A stretch of DNA of 64,000 nt from CAIOTO01 sp040389165 (GTDB taxonomy: Bacteria > Pseudomonadota > Alphaproteobacteria > Paracaedibacterales > CAIOTO01). Of this stretch, positions 17,613-25,594 are shown one piece after another. Where the stretch lies: assembly GCA_040389165.1 (NCBI GenBank), contig JAZKAK010000048.1, positions 9,757 to 73,756 of the forward strand, in the 5' to 3' direction. The notes under the pieces are model-generated. The model made no database searches and had not been told where the DNA came from. It saw only the letters and a program-made list of their open reading frames with translations. The stretch's first letter is position 1. The number at the start of each line of letters is the position of its first letter. The position numbers and the translations under genes are program-made.

Positions 17613-17861
17613 ATGGAAGAATCAGTTATTGGTGGCGTTTCAGGTGCTGAATTAAGACAATTTATTGAACGTATCGAGAATCTTGAGCAAGAAAAAGCAG
17701 AGCTTGGTGAGCAAATTCGCGATACGATGAGCGAAGCCAAGGCACAAGGGTTTGATGTTAAAATTTTGCGTCAACTTATTCGTATGCGTAAGATGAAAAA
17801 AGAAGACTTGGCAGAGCAAGAAGAATTGCTCGAGCTATATCGCCGTGCACTTGGCGAATAA
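17613..17861 (+). CDS. gapR: GapR-family nucleoid-associated protein (DUF2312)
   Basis: An 82-residue protein of the DUF2312/UPF0335 family, which is characteristic of alphaproteobacteria. In Caulobacter GapR binds overtwisted DNA ahead of replication and transcription forks and stimulates topoisomerases. The sequence shows the N-terminal oligomerising coiled coil (LRQFIERIENLEQEKAEL) and the basic DNA-facing segment (LRQLIRMRKMKKED). The frame extends upstream to 17541, but ATG 17613 (MEESVIGG) follows an AAGAGAAG ribosome site and gives the family length. This gene is one of the best taxonomic pointers in the window. Confidence 0.93.
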   Translation: MEESVIGGVSGAELRQFIERIENLEQEKAELGEQIRDTMSEAKAQGFDVKILRQLIRMRKMKKEDLAEQEELLELYRRALGE

Positions 17862-17927
17862 TACCAATTCCCGAAATAAATGATTGCTTCAACTTTCTGC
17901 ACTATCTGTGCTGCTCATGTACTGAAG

Positions 17928-18090
17928 CATGCTACCCGTCACTTTTATTTTTCTTACTGTCATTCCCGCGGAGGCGGGGATCCAGGCTGTTTAGCTCTCC
18001 CCAAACTCACGGTTTTTAAAGGGGCTTTTCTGGATTCCCGCCTCCGCGGGAATGACAAGGGTGGAGTGACAAAAAGTGACGGGTAGCATG
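17928..18090. mobile_element. Non-autonomous element, CATGCTACCC-type ends, exact 9-bp target duplication
   Basis: The ends form a 19-bp perfect terminal inverted repeat starting CATGCTACCCGTCACTTTT. Both sides are flanked directly by GTACTGAAG (17919-17927 and 18091-18099), an exact 9-bp target-site duplication. Inside are two GTCATTCCCGCGGAGGCGGG hairpin arms around a short spacer. There is no transposase, so it would need one in trans. Length is 163 bp. It lies between gapR and the pseudopilin gene. Confidence 0.88.
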
Positions 18091-18198
18091 GTACTGAAGT
18101 ACATTCCGCTGCTCGAATCTTGAAATCTTAGCACTGATTTATTTGGGGAAATGGTATAGTTCCAATTTCACACACGGTATAATTTAGGATAAGCACTC

Positions 18199-18948
18199 TT
18201 GAAACGACGCATTCCTGCCTTTAGTCTGCTTGAAATGGCATTGGTGTTATCGATTATCGGTATCATTTCCGCATACGCAATTCCAGCATGGTTGCACGCA
18301 CGGGCGACGGCTCGACGCGTTGAAACGGATGCTAAATTAGAATCAGTGATTTATGCACTGGCTGGATACGTGCAGATGCACAAACGATTGCCAAACCCTG
18401 CTGATCCGATCGCAACCGGAGAGGAAGCCGGGCTCGAGAGAAGTGACCTGACGACAGGAATTTTGCCGTATCGAACGCTTGCTGTTCAAGAAAGTGATGT
18501 AAAAGATGGGTTTCGTCATTGGATTAGCTATTCTGCGTCACATATATTAACAGCTAAGCCTGGCACGTCAAGGCCAACGGGCGTAGGCGCGGGCGCAGGT
18601 GTGAGTCGTGCATTGCCAAGCGCTACGTGCGATGAGTGTAATCCCATTTGCCGTATTAGACCTTATGGTGCTCGATTAGATGTGTGTGATGCACAAGGGC
18701 AATCGCTATTATCACAGGTACATATAGAAGATTTTATTGCGTTTGTGCTTGTTAGCCACGGGCCATCTGGCGCGGGATCTTTTGATGATCTAGGGCAGCG
18801 AAAGCAGGCTATAGGTGATAAATTGAAGAATTTTGGTGCCACTTCATTTATAGATCGCCCCATTACGAAGGAATATGATGATCGCGTGCGCTGGGTGTCG
18901 CGGAATAATTTAATGGCAATGTATGCAAAGCAGCCGTGCAAGCCTTAA
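18199..18948 (+). CDS. Type II/IV pseudopilin-like protein
   Basis: A 249-residue protein with a prepilin signature. The leader KRRIPA is followed by FSLLEMALVLSIIGIISAYA, with Phe at +1 and Glu at +5 of the predicted mature protein. It would be processed by a prepilin peptidase and sit in the inner membrane with its C-terminal domain outside. The start is a TTG at 18199 preceded by AGGAT. The C-terminal domain has a cysteine cluster (ATCDECNPIC) and no recognised fold. No other type II secretion or type IV pilus genes lie nearby, so it is an orphan in this window. Confidence 0.85.
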   Translation: MKRRIPAFSLLEMALVLSIIGIISAYAIPAWLHARATARRVETDAKLESVIYALAGYVQMHKRLPNPADPIATGEEAGLERSDLTTGILPYRTLAVQESDVKDGFRHWISYSASHILTAKPGTSRPTGVGAGAGVSRALPSATCDECNPICRIRPYGARLDVCDAQGQSLLSQVHIEDFIAFVLVSHGPSGAGSFDDLGQRKQAIGDKLKNFGATSFIDRPITKEYDDRVRWVSRNNLMAMYAKQPCKP

Positions 18949-19062
18949 GAGCATATTTTTTCCACATCAGTGTCTTGCTGGACGATCTCAATCATTAATG
19001 AAATATTAACTGCTTACAAGCGATAATAAGGAGTCGTTTGTATAAAAGTTTAATAAAATTGC

Positions 19063-21876
19063 ATGTGTATGTTTGTTAAACACGGTTTTCTGTTATTAGG
19101 ATTATGCTTATTTAGCGTGATTTTTACACGTATGCATTGGATTAAAGCGTGTATGAAGATGATACGTTTTAATGTATGTGTTTTTATGACTGTGTTGTTT
19201 GGAATAGCCTCTCTGGGTTGCGGTACTACTTTAAATTTACCTTCAGGCACTGGAGGCGCGCCAAATGCAACAGCATGGGGAACAAGTGGAGCTGTAGGGA
19301 CAGCCGCCGGTAATGCCATTGCGACAGCGAATGGGGGAGGGGTAGCTGCCACATTTGGTGTTACTTCTCAATACGTTCTTCAGACGCCTGCATACTTTGA
19401 TATTAGTGCATTGGGCGCAGGCGCTTTTACCATCGATCCAGCGACATCAGACGTCATCAATATTGGTGGAATGACATTTACGGTCAATGCAGTATCTGGT
19501 CAAACAGTTACATTTGGTGCAGCGCTTAAAAATTTGCAAGTTAGCACAGGCGGAGGGCTTACTGTTTCAGGCGGTGGCTCTGTAAAATTTGATAATACAA
19601 ATAGCACAAAACAATACAACCCAGGCATGGATATTGGTGCCCTTTATATTGACGGATCAACCGTTACATTGCCGGTCTCAAGTATGTTTGGAACTGGACA
19701 GTCTGTTAGTAATAGTTCTTATTCATCAATTACGTTAGCTAATGGCTCAACTTTGATTTTAAATAGTCGCGTTGCCATTGGTTCGCGATTTGGTGGGATC
19801 AGTGTTGATATTAACGTTTTGGATTCAAACTCCACCATCCAATTGGCAGGTGGTGCAATAACAGCATATATAACACCTATTTTCAATACAAACACTTATA
19901 ATAATGGCAGTGGCGATACAGTACCTGACACGCTTAACATTAATACAAATGGCGGCATATTGAATATGTATGGCAATAATGTTAACGGCACAACAGGAAC
20001 TGCAATCACACTTAATGTGAATGATACTGCCACATCTACCGGCTCCATAAATTTATATGGTAGTCACAGTGTTAGTGCCGGAGGAGCTGATTATTCCAAC
20101 ACCAATGTTAACGTCACATCAGGAAGATTGAATCTTTATTTGGATGCTGATAGTCAATCCCTTCAAAACATCACTATGACTGGTGGAACCGTTACCGGAT
20201 CAGCTTACATAGGTGTTGATGTCACGATGTCAGGTGCATCGAAAATGAATGCTGTAAATAGCACAATGAATGCTGTAAATATCACAATGAATAATTTAAC
20301 TATGTCTGGGACAGCTAGCGTTTCTGGCAGGATTCAAACGTGTGCCGATCTTAATTTAAGCGATAATGCTGTTTTTGCACCGTCAACCGGAACAACAGTT
20401 GTTGGGGGGAATCTAAACGCTAATTCCGAAACACCGAGTTATGTGGTCAGTTATGATGGCACAAACATCAGTAATGTTAACGTTACAGGAACAGCTGATG
20501 TATCTGCTCTTCAGATAGAGTTACTTCTTTCTGCTGGCACTTATTCTACTGGCAGCCAAAATTTTATTATTATGACATCTGCTGGACTTACCGTCCCCAC
20601 AGTAGAACCGAAATGGAATATAGATGGGGTATTTCTTGACTCAGGTAAGATAATACCCGCAACAGGTGATGAGGTGGATCTATCATTGACGTCAGACGGT
20701 TCTCAGTTAACCCTTGCATTAACGATTAATAAAACTCTGTACGTTAATACACCTGTAGTTACTGATTATGTCGAACCCTTTACACCGACATCTGCACCGT
20801 CCACCATTGTTGATACTGCCTCCCTCATCAATGCGACATTTAGTAATTCTGCCAGTTCCAGCGATACGATGATGCAAAGTACCCAGGATAATTTCCGCTT
20901 CGCAAGTACCTCCACGAATCCCTTCTTGCCACGCAGTGCGCAATCAACGAACGTATCGCTGCTTGAGAGTATTATTCGTGCAACAGAAGCCAGCGGCCCC
21001 ATTAGCGTTGAGCGCAATGAAACACGTATCTGGGCAAGTCCTTATACGTCACGATCACGCGTGAATAATTCAGCAGCGGGCATCGGGCAACAGGGTTGGA
21101 GCGGCGGATCGCTCATAGGGTTTGAAAAACGTGATGTAAAGAATATTTGGACAGTGGGCATGCTGACAGGACTTACGCTTTCTAAGTTTCACAATAATGG
21201 TGATCCCGACACACATTCAAAAGCAAATGGCTATGTGATGGGTATATACAATACGCTGAAATACACGGATAACAAGGATGCAGGGAATTTTGGGCACGAA
21301 GTGCTGATTTCACGCATTACAAACCTGAACACCATGCAACGCCGTGGCGAACAAAGCACGATCACCTATTTTGCAAAGGCTGCGAATACGTCTGTTACGA
21401 ATCTTGGAAATGCCCAGTTTAATTATATTTTCAATTTAGAAAAAGCAGTTACATGTCGTTTGAGTCTTGGCGGAACCTATACGGATGAAACAGAAGGCGC
21501 GTACACAGAAACCAATGCAGGCATGTATGGTAATCGGGTGGGCGGTAAAAATACGAAGTCGGGCGAGGTTTATTTTGGTCCGGGTCTACGTCACATATGG
21601 AAAGACGGCCCACGTACATATCGTTTGACGGGTGTGTATGAATATGGTGTGAGTGTTTATAACAAAGGAAATACGCAAACAACGACGACACTCGCTGCGA
21701 TGCCGCACGTACTTACCAACGCCCCGAGTGGCGGTAAAAACAAGCATTACCTGCAGTTGAATGGTTCGTATTTAAATAAGGAAACAGGGCTTAAATTCTC
21801 AGGTGCCTATTCAGGGACCTTTTATAAAGATACGCAGAATCACACATTTACCGCCAAGGCCGAGTTGCGTTTTTGA
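19063..21876 (+). CDS. Autotransporter-like outer-membrane protein (beta-helix passenger plus barrel)
   Basis: Up to 937 residues. The N-terminus is hydrophobic. The real start is uncertain: ATG 19063, 19132 or 19153 are all in frame, none with a good ribosome site; an AAGGAG at 19028 is too far away. About residues 60-640 are Gly/Thr/Ser/Asn-rich with short repeated strands typical of a beta-helix passenger. Residues about 665-937 alternate polar and hydrophobic residues, begin near TRIWASPYTS and end in a terminal Phe (KAELRF), as in autotransporter barrels recognised by the BAM complex. A 21-bp tandem repeat (20246-20287) encodes MNAVNST/MNAVNIT. Surface display is the likely role; the ligand is unknown. 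Confidence 0.8.
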   Translation: MCMFVKHGFLLLGLCLFSVIFTRMHWIKACMKMIRFNVCVFMTVLFGIASLGCGTTLNLPSGTGGAPNATAWGTSGAVGTAAGNAIATANGGGVAATFGVTSQYVLQTPAYFDISALGAGAFTIDPATSDVINIGGMTFTVNAVSGQTVTFGAALKNLQVSTGGGLTVSGGGSVKFDNTNSTKQYNPGMDIGALYIDGSTVTLPVSSMFGTGQSVSNSSYSSITLANGSTLILNSRVAIGSRFGGISVDINVLDSNSTIQLAGGAITAYITPIFNTNTYNNGSGDTVPDTLNINTNGGILNMYGNNVNGTTGTAITLNVNDTATSTGSINLYGSHSVSAGGADYSNTNVNVTSGRLNLYLDADSQSLQNITMTGGTVTGSAYIGVDVTMSGASKMNAVNSTMNAVNITMNNLTMSGTASVSGRIQTCADLNLSDNAVFAPSTGTTVVGGNLNANSETPSYVVSYDGTNISNVNVTGTADVSALQIELLLSAGTYSTGSQNFIIMTSAGLTVPTVEPKWNIDGVFLDSGKIIPATGDEVDLSLTSDGSQLTLALTINKTLYVNTPVVTDYVEPFTPTSAPSTIVDTASLINATFSNSASSSDTMMQSTQDNFRFASTSTNPFLPRSAQSTNVSLLESIIRATEASGPISVERNETRIWASPYTSRSRVNNSAAGIGQQGWSGGSLIGFEKRDVKNIWTVGMLTGLTLSKFHNNGDPDTHSKANGYVMGIYNTLKYTDNKDAGNFGHEVLISRITNLNTMQRRGEQSTITYFAKAANTSVTNLGNAQFNYIFNLEKAVTCRLSLGGTYTDETEGAYTETNAGMYGNRVGGKNTKSGEVYFGPGLRHIWKDGPRTYRLTGVYEYGVSVYNKGNTQTTTTLAAMPHVLTNAPSGGKNKHYLQLNGSYLNKETGLKFSGAYSGTFYKDTQNHTFTAKAELRF

Positions 21877-22027
21877 TATAAAAGATTGGCCGTTGATAAC
21901 TGTGGTTGCTGAGAGTGTGTTTTTAGCGTCATTCAATACCACGTGATTAATTCTATCAAATTGGCTATGATGTTATTTGTAAGATTAAAAATAGTAACTA
22001 TTAACGTGCGTTCTCATTTTTAAATGT

Positions 22028-22143
22028 GTCATCTTTGGGCTTGACCCGAAGATCTCTCCAGTTGAAAGCGTGCACTGTCTTATTATATGGTTAGTATTTG
22101 CCGTCTGATCTTTATAGATCCTCGTGTCAAGCACGAGGATGAC
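22028..22143. repeat. Paired-hairpin dispersed repeat
   Basis: Two arms (GTCATCTTTGGGCTTGACCC and GTCAAGCACGAGGATGAC) enclose a spacer sharing AGATCTCT and CTTTATAGATCC with the copies at 28546 and 31576. It occupies most of the 324-bp gap before mutS and may contribute a stem-loop to the mutS leader. No terminal CATGCTACCC ends are seen. Confidence 0.7.
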
Positions 22144-22200
22144 AAGGGAGGTGAGATGACAAGGGTGATAGTTACTTAAAAACAATAACGTGGTTTTTCG

Positions 22201-24792
22201 ATGGCAACTGGTATTCATACTCAAACTTCGGTTGACTCTGACTTAGCTCTGGTCGCCGATTCGCAGACTCAAGTAACTGTTCCTGCAACAGTTCACACCC
22301 CCATGATGCAGCAATATTGGGAATTGAAAAAATCTCACCCGAATGAAATTCTTTTTTATCGCATGGGCGATTTCTATGAGATGTTTCACGAAGACGCTGT
22401 GGTCGCGGCGCGGGATTTGGACATTGCCTTGACTAAACGGGGAAAAACCGATGGTGAAGATATTCACATGTGTGGCGTACCATTTCACGCATATGAGAAT
22501 TATTTGGCGCGGTTGATTCAAAAGGGGCATCGTGTTGCAATTTGCGAGCAGTTAGAGTCGCCAGAAGAAGCCAAAAAACGTGGCGCCAAGGGGCCATTGC
22601 AACGCGGCGTTGTGCGTATTGTAACGCCGGGCACATTGACTGAAGAAACACTATTGCCCGCGCGGCAAAATAATTATTTGGTGGCGGTGTCGCCGCTTGC
22701 AAAGGCAAAGTTGGGTATTTCAATTATTGATATATCGACAGGTGAATTCATGCTTGAGCCATGTACACCGGCCGACCTAGCAACGACGTTAGCACGCCTT
22801 GACCCATCTGAGATTATCATTCCAGAAACACATCTTAATCCTGGGGAATTGTTTGACACATTGCTGCCGTGGCGTCGTAAATGTACGCCATTGCCGCTCG
22901 TTCGTTTTAGTCATACCAATTGTGCTGAACGATTGATGACATTTTTTTCAACGAAGACATTGGACGTGTTTGGGCAAATTCCAGATGAATGTTTGTCTGC
23001 AGCCGGGGTTGCACTGGATTACCTCTACTTGACGCAAAAAGAAGCCTTGCCGCGTTTGGCGTATCCACGTTTTGTTCAAAAGTCCGAATCGCTTATTGTT
23101 GATGCGGCGACACGGAAAAGTTTAGAGCTCACGTGCACACAAAATGGACAATTTCAAGGTTCTCTGCTGCATGCTATTGATCGCACGCTCACATCGATGG
23201 GCGCGCGTTTGCTTATCAGGCGTCTTTCTTCGCCATTGATTGATCCTACTGCTATTCATCACCGCCAGGATAAAGTGACGTATTTTTATGATGCAACGAG
23301 TGTAAGGCGTGATGTGCGTGCATTGCTAACGAAATGCCCTGATGCTGAACGTGCGCTTGGGCGTTTGTTGATGAGCCGTGGTGGTCCGCGTGATGTTGGG
23401 CTGATACGGCAAGCTTTATGTCAGGCAGAGCAACTAAGTCATTTATTTGATGAAGATGTTTCGTTTATAGATAGTTGGAAAAAGGCACTGAGCAGTAATT
23501 TAAAGACACTGGCGTTGTTAACATCTGCTTTCCAGGATGAACAGCTGCCACTGCTTGCGCGCGATGGTGGTTTTATTGCAAATGGCTATTCATCTGAACT
23601 TGATCGTATAAGGCACATTCATGCAAATGGTCGGTCGATGATAGCAGAGCTACAACAACGTTATGTGACTGAAACGTCGATTGCCACCCTTAAAGTTCGT
23701 CATAATCACGTGCTGGGATACCATATAGACGTAAGCCCGAGTCACAATAGTAAAGTGCCGGATTATTTTATTCACAGACAAACGTTATCGACTACCTATC
23801 GATACACCACGGTTGAATTGGCTGGCCTTGAGCAAGAGCTTAGTCAAGCCACCGCTACTGCCTTGTCGCTTGAATTAACATTGTATGAAAGTTTGATTGC
23901 GGAAATTGCGCTGGTTGAAGAGCCGCTAAAACAAACACTGCGCGCACTGGCAGATATTGATGTAGCGGCAGCTGCGGCCGAGCTTGCTGTTGTTGAACGT
24001 TATACAGCGCCTGTTATCGATGATTCACCAATGATTCATATTGAAAATGGTCGTCATCCAGTGGTGGAACAGGTATTAAAGCAATCCTCTGCAACGACGC
24101 CGTTTACTGCGAATGATTGTAACGTGACGGAATTGAAACGTTTTTGGTTGATGACAGGCCCGAATATGGGCGGAAAAAGCACGTATCTTCGTCAGAATGC
24201 CTTGATTATTATTATGGCGCAAATGGGTATGTATGTGCCGGCGGAAAGAGCGCGCATTGGCTGGGTAGATCGGATTTTTAGCCGAGTTGGCGCGTCAGAT
24301 GATTTGGCCGCGGGGCGGTCAACGTTTATGGTGGAAATGGTTGAAACGGCCGCAATTCTGCATCAAGCAACGGAACGATCGTTTGTGATTTTGGATGAAA
24401 TAGGGCGGGGAACAGCAACGTACGATGGGCTTGCCATTGCGTGGGCGGTGTCAGAACATTTGCACAATGAAATCAAATGCCGGGCGATCTTTGCAACGCA
24501 TTATCATGAACTGACAAAGCTGCAGGATACATTGCCGATGCTTGCATGTCTGACAGTAAAAGTCGAGGAATGGCAAAATCAAATTGTGTTTCTGCATAAA
24601 GTGATCGAAGGTGTGGCAGATCGATCGTACGGTGTGCATGTGGCGGCGCTTGCGGGCTTGCCAAAAACCGTCGTGAAACGTGCGGAAACTGTATTGCGCG
24701 GGCTTGAGCAAGAGAAGAAGGCTAATCAAGCGAAGCTAGATAAGAAAGAAGATGTGCCTGAGCAAAAGAAGCAATTGAAGCTGGTGTTTTAG
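22201..24792 (+). CDS. mutS: DNA mismatch repair protein MutS
   Basis: An 863-residue mismatch-recognition ATPase. The N-terminal mismatch-binding domain carries the F58-Y-E60 motif (MGDFYEMF) that wedges into the mispair. The C-terminal ABC-type ATPase has Walker A (GPNMGGKST, about 653-661), Walker B (FVILDEIGRGT) and the FATHYHEL segment. The N-terminus has about 20 more residues than E. coli MutS before TPMMQQY. A start nearer the core is possible, but no better ribosome site marks it. The C-terminal Lys-rich tail is normal. mutL is not in the window. Confidence 0.98.
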   Translation: MATGIHTQTSVDSDLALVADSQTQVTVPATVHTPMMQQYWELKKSHPNEILFYRMGDFYEMFHEDAVVAARDLDIALTKRGKTDGEDIHMCGVPFHAYENYLARLIQKGHRVAICEQLESPEEAKKRGAKGPLQRGVVRIVTPGTLTEETLLPARQNNYLVAVSPLAKAKLGISIIDISTGEFMLEPCTPADLATTLARLDPSEIIIPETHLNPGELFDTLLPWRRKCTPLPLVRFSHTNCAERLMTFFSTKTLDVFGQIPDECLSAAGVALDYLYLTQKEALPRLAYPRFVQKSESLIVDAATRKSLELTCTQNGQFQGSLLHAIDRTLTSMGARLLIRRLSSPLIDPTAIHHRQDKVTYFYDATSVRRDVRALLTKCPDAERALGRLLMSRGGPRDVGLIRQALCQAEQLSHLFDEDVSFIDSWKKALSSNLKTLALLTSAFQDEQLPLLARDGGFIANGYSSELDRIRHIHANGRSMIAELQQRYVTETSIATLKVRHNHVLGYHIDVSPSHNSKVPDYFIHRQTLSTTYRYTTVELAGLEQELSQATATALSLELTLYESLIAEIALVEEPLKQTLRALADIDVAAAAAELAVVERYTAPVIDDSPMIHIENGRHPVVEQVLKQSSATTPFTANDCNVTELKRFWLMTGPNMGGKSTYLRQNALIIIMAQMGMYVPAERARIGWVDRIFSRVGASDDLAAGRSTFMVEMVETAAILHQATERSFVILDEIGRGTATYDGLAIAWAVSEHLHNEIKCRAIFATHYHELTKLQDTLPMLACLTVKVEEWQNQIVFLHKVIEGVADRSYGVHVAALAGLPKTVVKRAETVLRGLEQEKKANQAKLDKKEDVPEQKKQLKLVF

Positions 24793-24803
24793 TATTTCAA
24801 GGA

Positions 24804-24946
24804 CGCAGTGCTCACGTTTTCTCCCCTGTGTTTTGCCCGGACGTGATCCGGGTATCTAAATCACCGTGTTGATCCCCGGATCACGCCCGGGGGGGACGGT
24901 GAATGCACGGAGAGGGATCTAGGTTTCAAAAAACGTGAGCACTGCG
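24804..24946. mobile_element. Non-autonomous element, CGCAGTG-type ends, near-perfect 9-bp target duplication
   Basis: The 17-bp inverted ends CGCAGTGCTCACGTTTT bound a 143-bp element with internal CCCGGACGTGATCCGGG-type hairpins. The flanks TTTCAAGGA (24795-24803) and TTTCAATGA (24947-24955) match at 8 of 9 positions, as expected for a target-site duplication. It begins 11 bp after the mutS stop. Confidence 0.85.
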
Positions 24947-25056
24947 TTTCAATGAGATTTATTCCCCGCCACTTATAGCGCGTATAGCGAAGAATTTTAG
25001 TGCGTTCGCAAAAAGATGGTTTTATGCAGAACTGTTCTTTTTAGGAAAAGAATAGG

Positions 25057-25224
25057 TTAACGCACACATTTGTTACTTTCCCAGTGACAGAAGGGCAAGG
25101 TTGCGCAGGAGCTCTGACTCGGCTGCTTTTGACACTGAGCACTTTGAGCCGCATTAGCCTTGCAGCTATCTATGTTGGAAAAAGAGACTAATAATGTAAG
25201 AGCGCCTAAAAATAAGTATTTCAT
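25057..25224 (-). CDS. 55-residue exported cysteine-rich peptide
   Basis: A short gene with a strong ribosome site (AGAAAGGAAAT, 5 nt before ATG 25224) and a textbook signal peptide (KYLFLGALTLLVSFS), cleaved probably near residue 25. The mature peptide of about 30 residues has four cysteines, C31, C40, C46 and C53 (spacing C-x8-C-x5-C-x6-C), ending FCHWESNKCVR. The pattern suggests two disulfides and faintly recalls the PSI (plexin-semaphorin) cysteine knot. I cannot assign a family. It lies alone between two mobile elements. The signal peptide, ribosome site and disulfide-compatible cysteines together make chance unlikely. Confidence 0.75.
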   Translation of the reverse strand: MKYLFLGALTLLVSFSNIDSCKANAAQSAQCQKQPSQSSCATLPFCHWESNKCVR

Positions 25225-25392
25225 AGAATATTTCCTTTCTAATGTAATTAAAACAAGGCAAAATATAATTTCATTGAGCCCTATGAATTATATTACCTGC
25301 AAATGGTTAACAATGGGTTAATTATGTGCCGTTTTTAGATTCTATATTCTATATTTTAGTATCTCAATGAGATGTAAAGCACACTATTGTCA

Positions 25393-25507
25393 CGCAGTGT
25401 GCACGTTTCCTTCTCTGTATTGCCCGTCCGGGGACGGTGAATACACAAAAGAGGCCTTGTGAATATACGAAGAGAAAACTAGGTTTTCAGAAAACGTTCA
25501 TACTGCG
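25393..25507. mobile_element. Non-autonomous element, CGCAGTG-type ends with target duplication
   Basis: The left end CGCAGTGTGCACGTTT pairs with the right end AAAACGTTCATACTGCG as a slightly decayed inverted repeat; the interior is GTCCGGGGACGG hairpin material. The flanks CTATTGTCA (25384-25392) and TTATTGTCA (25508-25516) match at 8 of 9 positions. It lies upstream of glmS. Confidence 0.82.
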
Positions 25508-25594
25508 TTATTGTCATATTTTGTCACACACAATGGCTCTGATTTCAGCTATCTTAGGTCTGAAATTCATTAATCAATAAAAGAGAAAAATAAT

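Noticed and set aside
17880..18086. A 68-codon plus-strand frame with a hairpin-derived C-terminal half.
   Set aside because: It lies in the CATGCTACCC element and its flank; the sequence is palindromic repeat, not coding.
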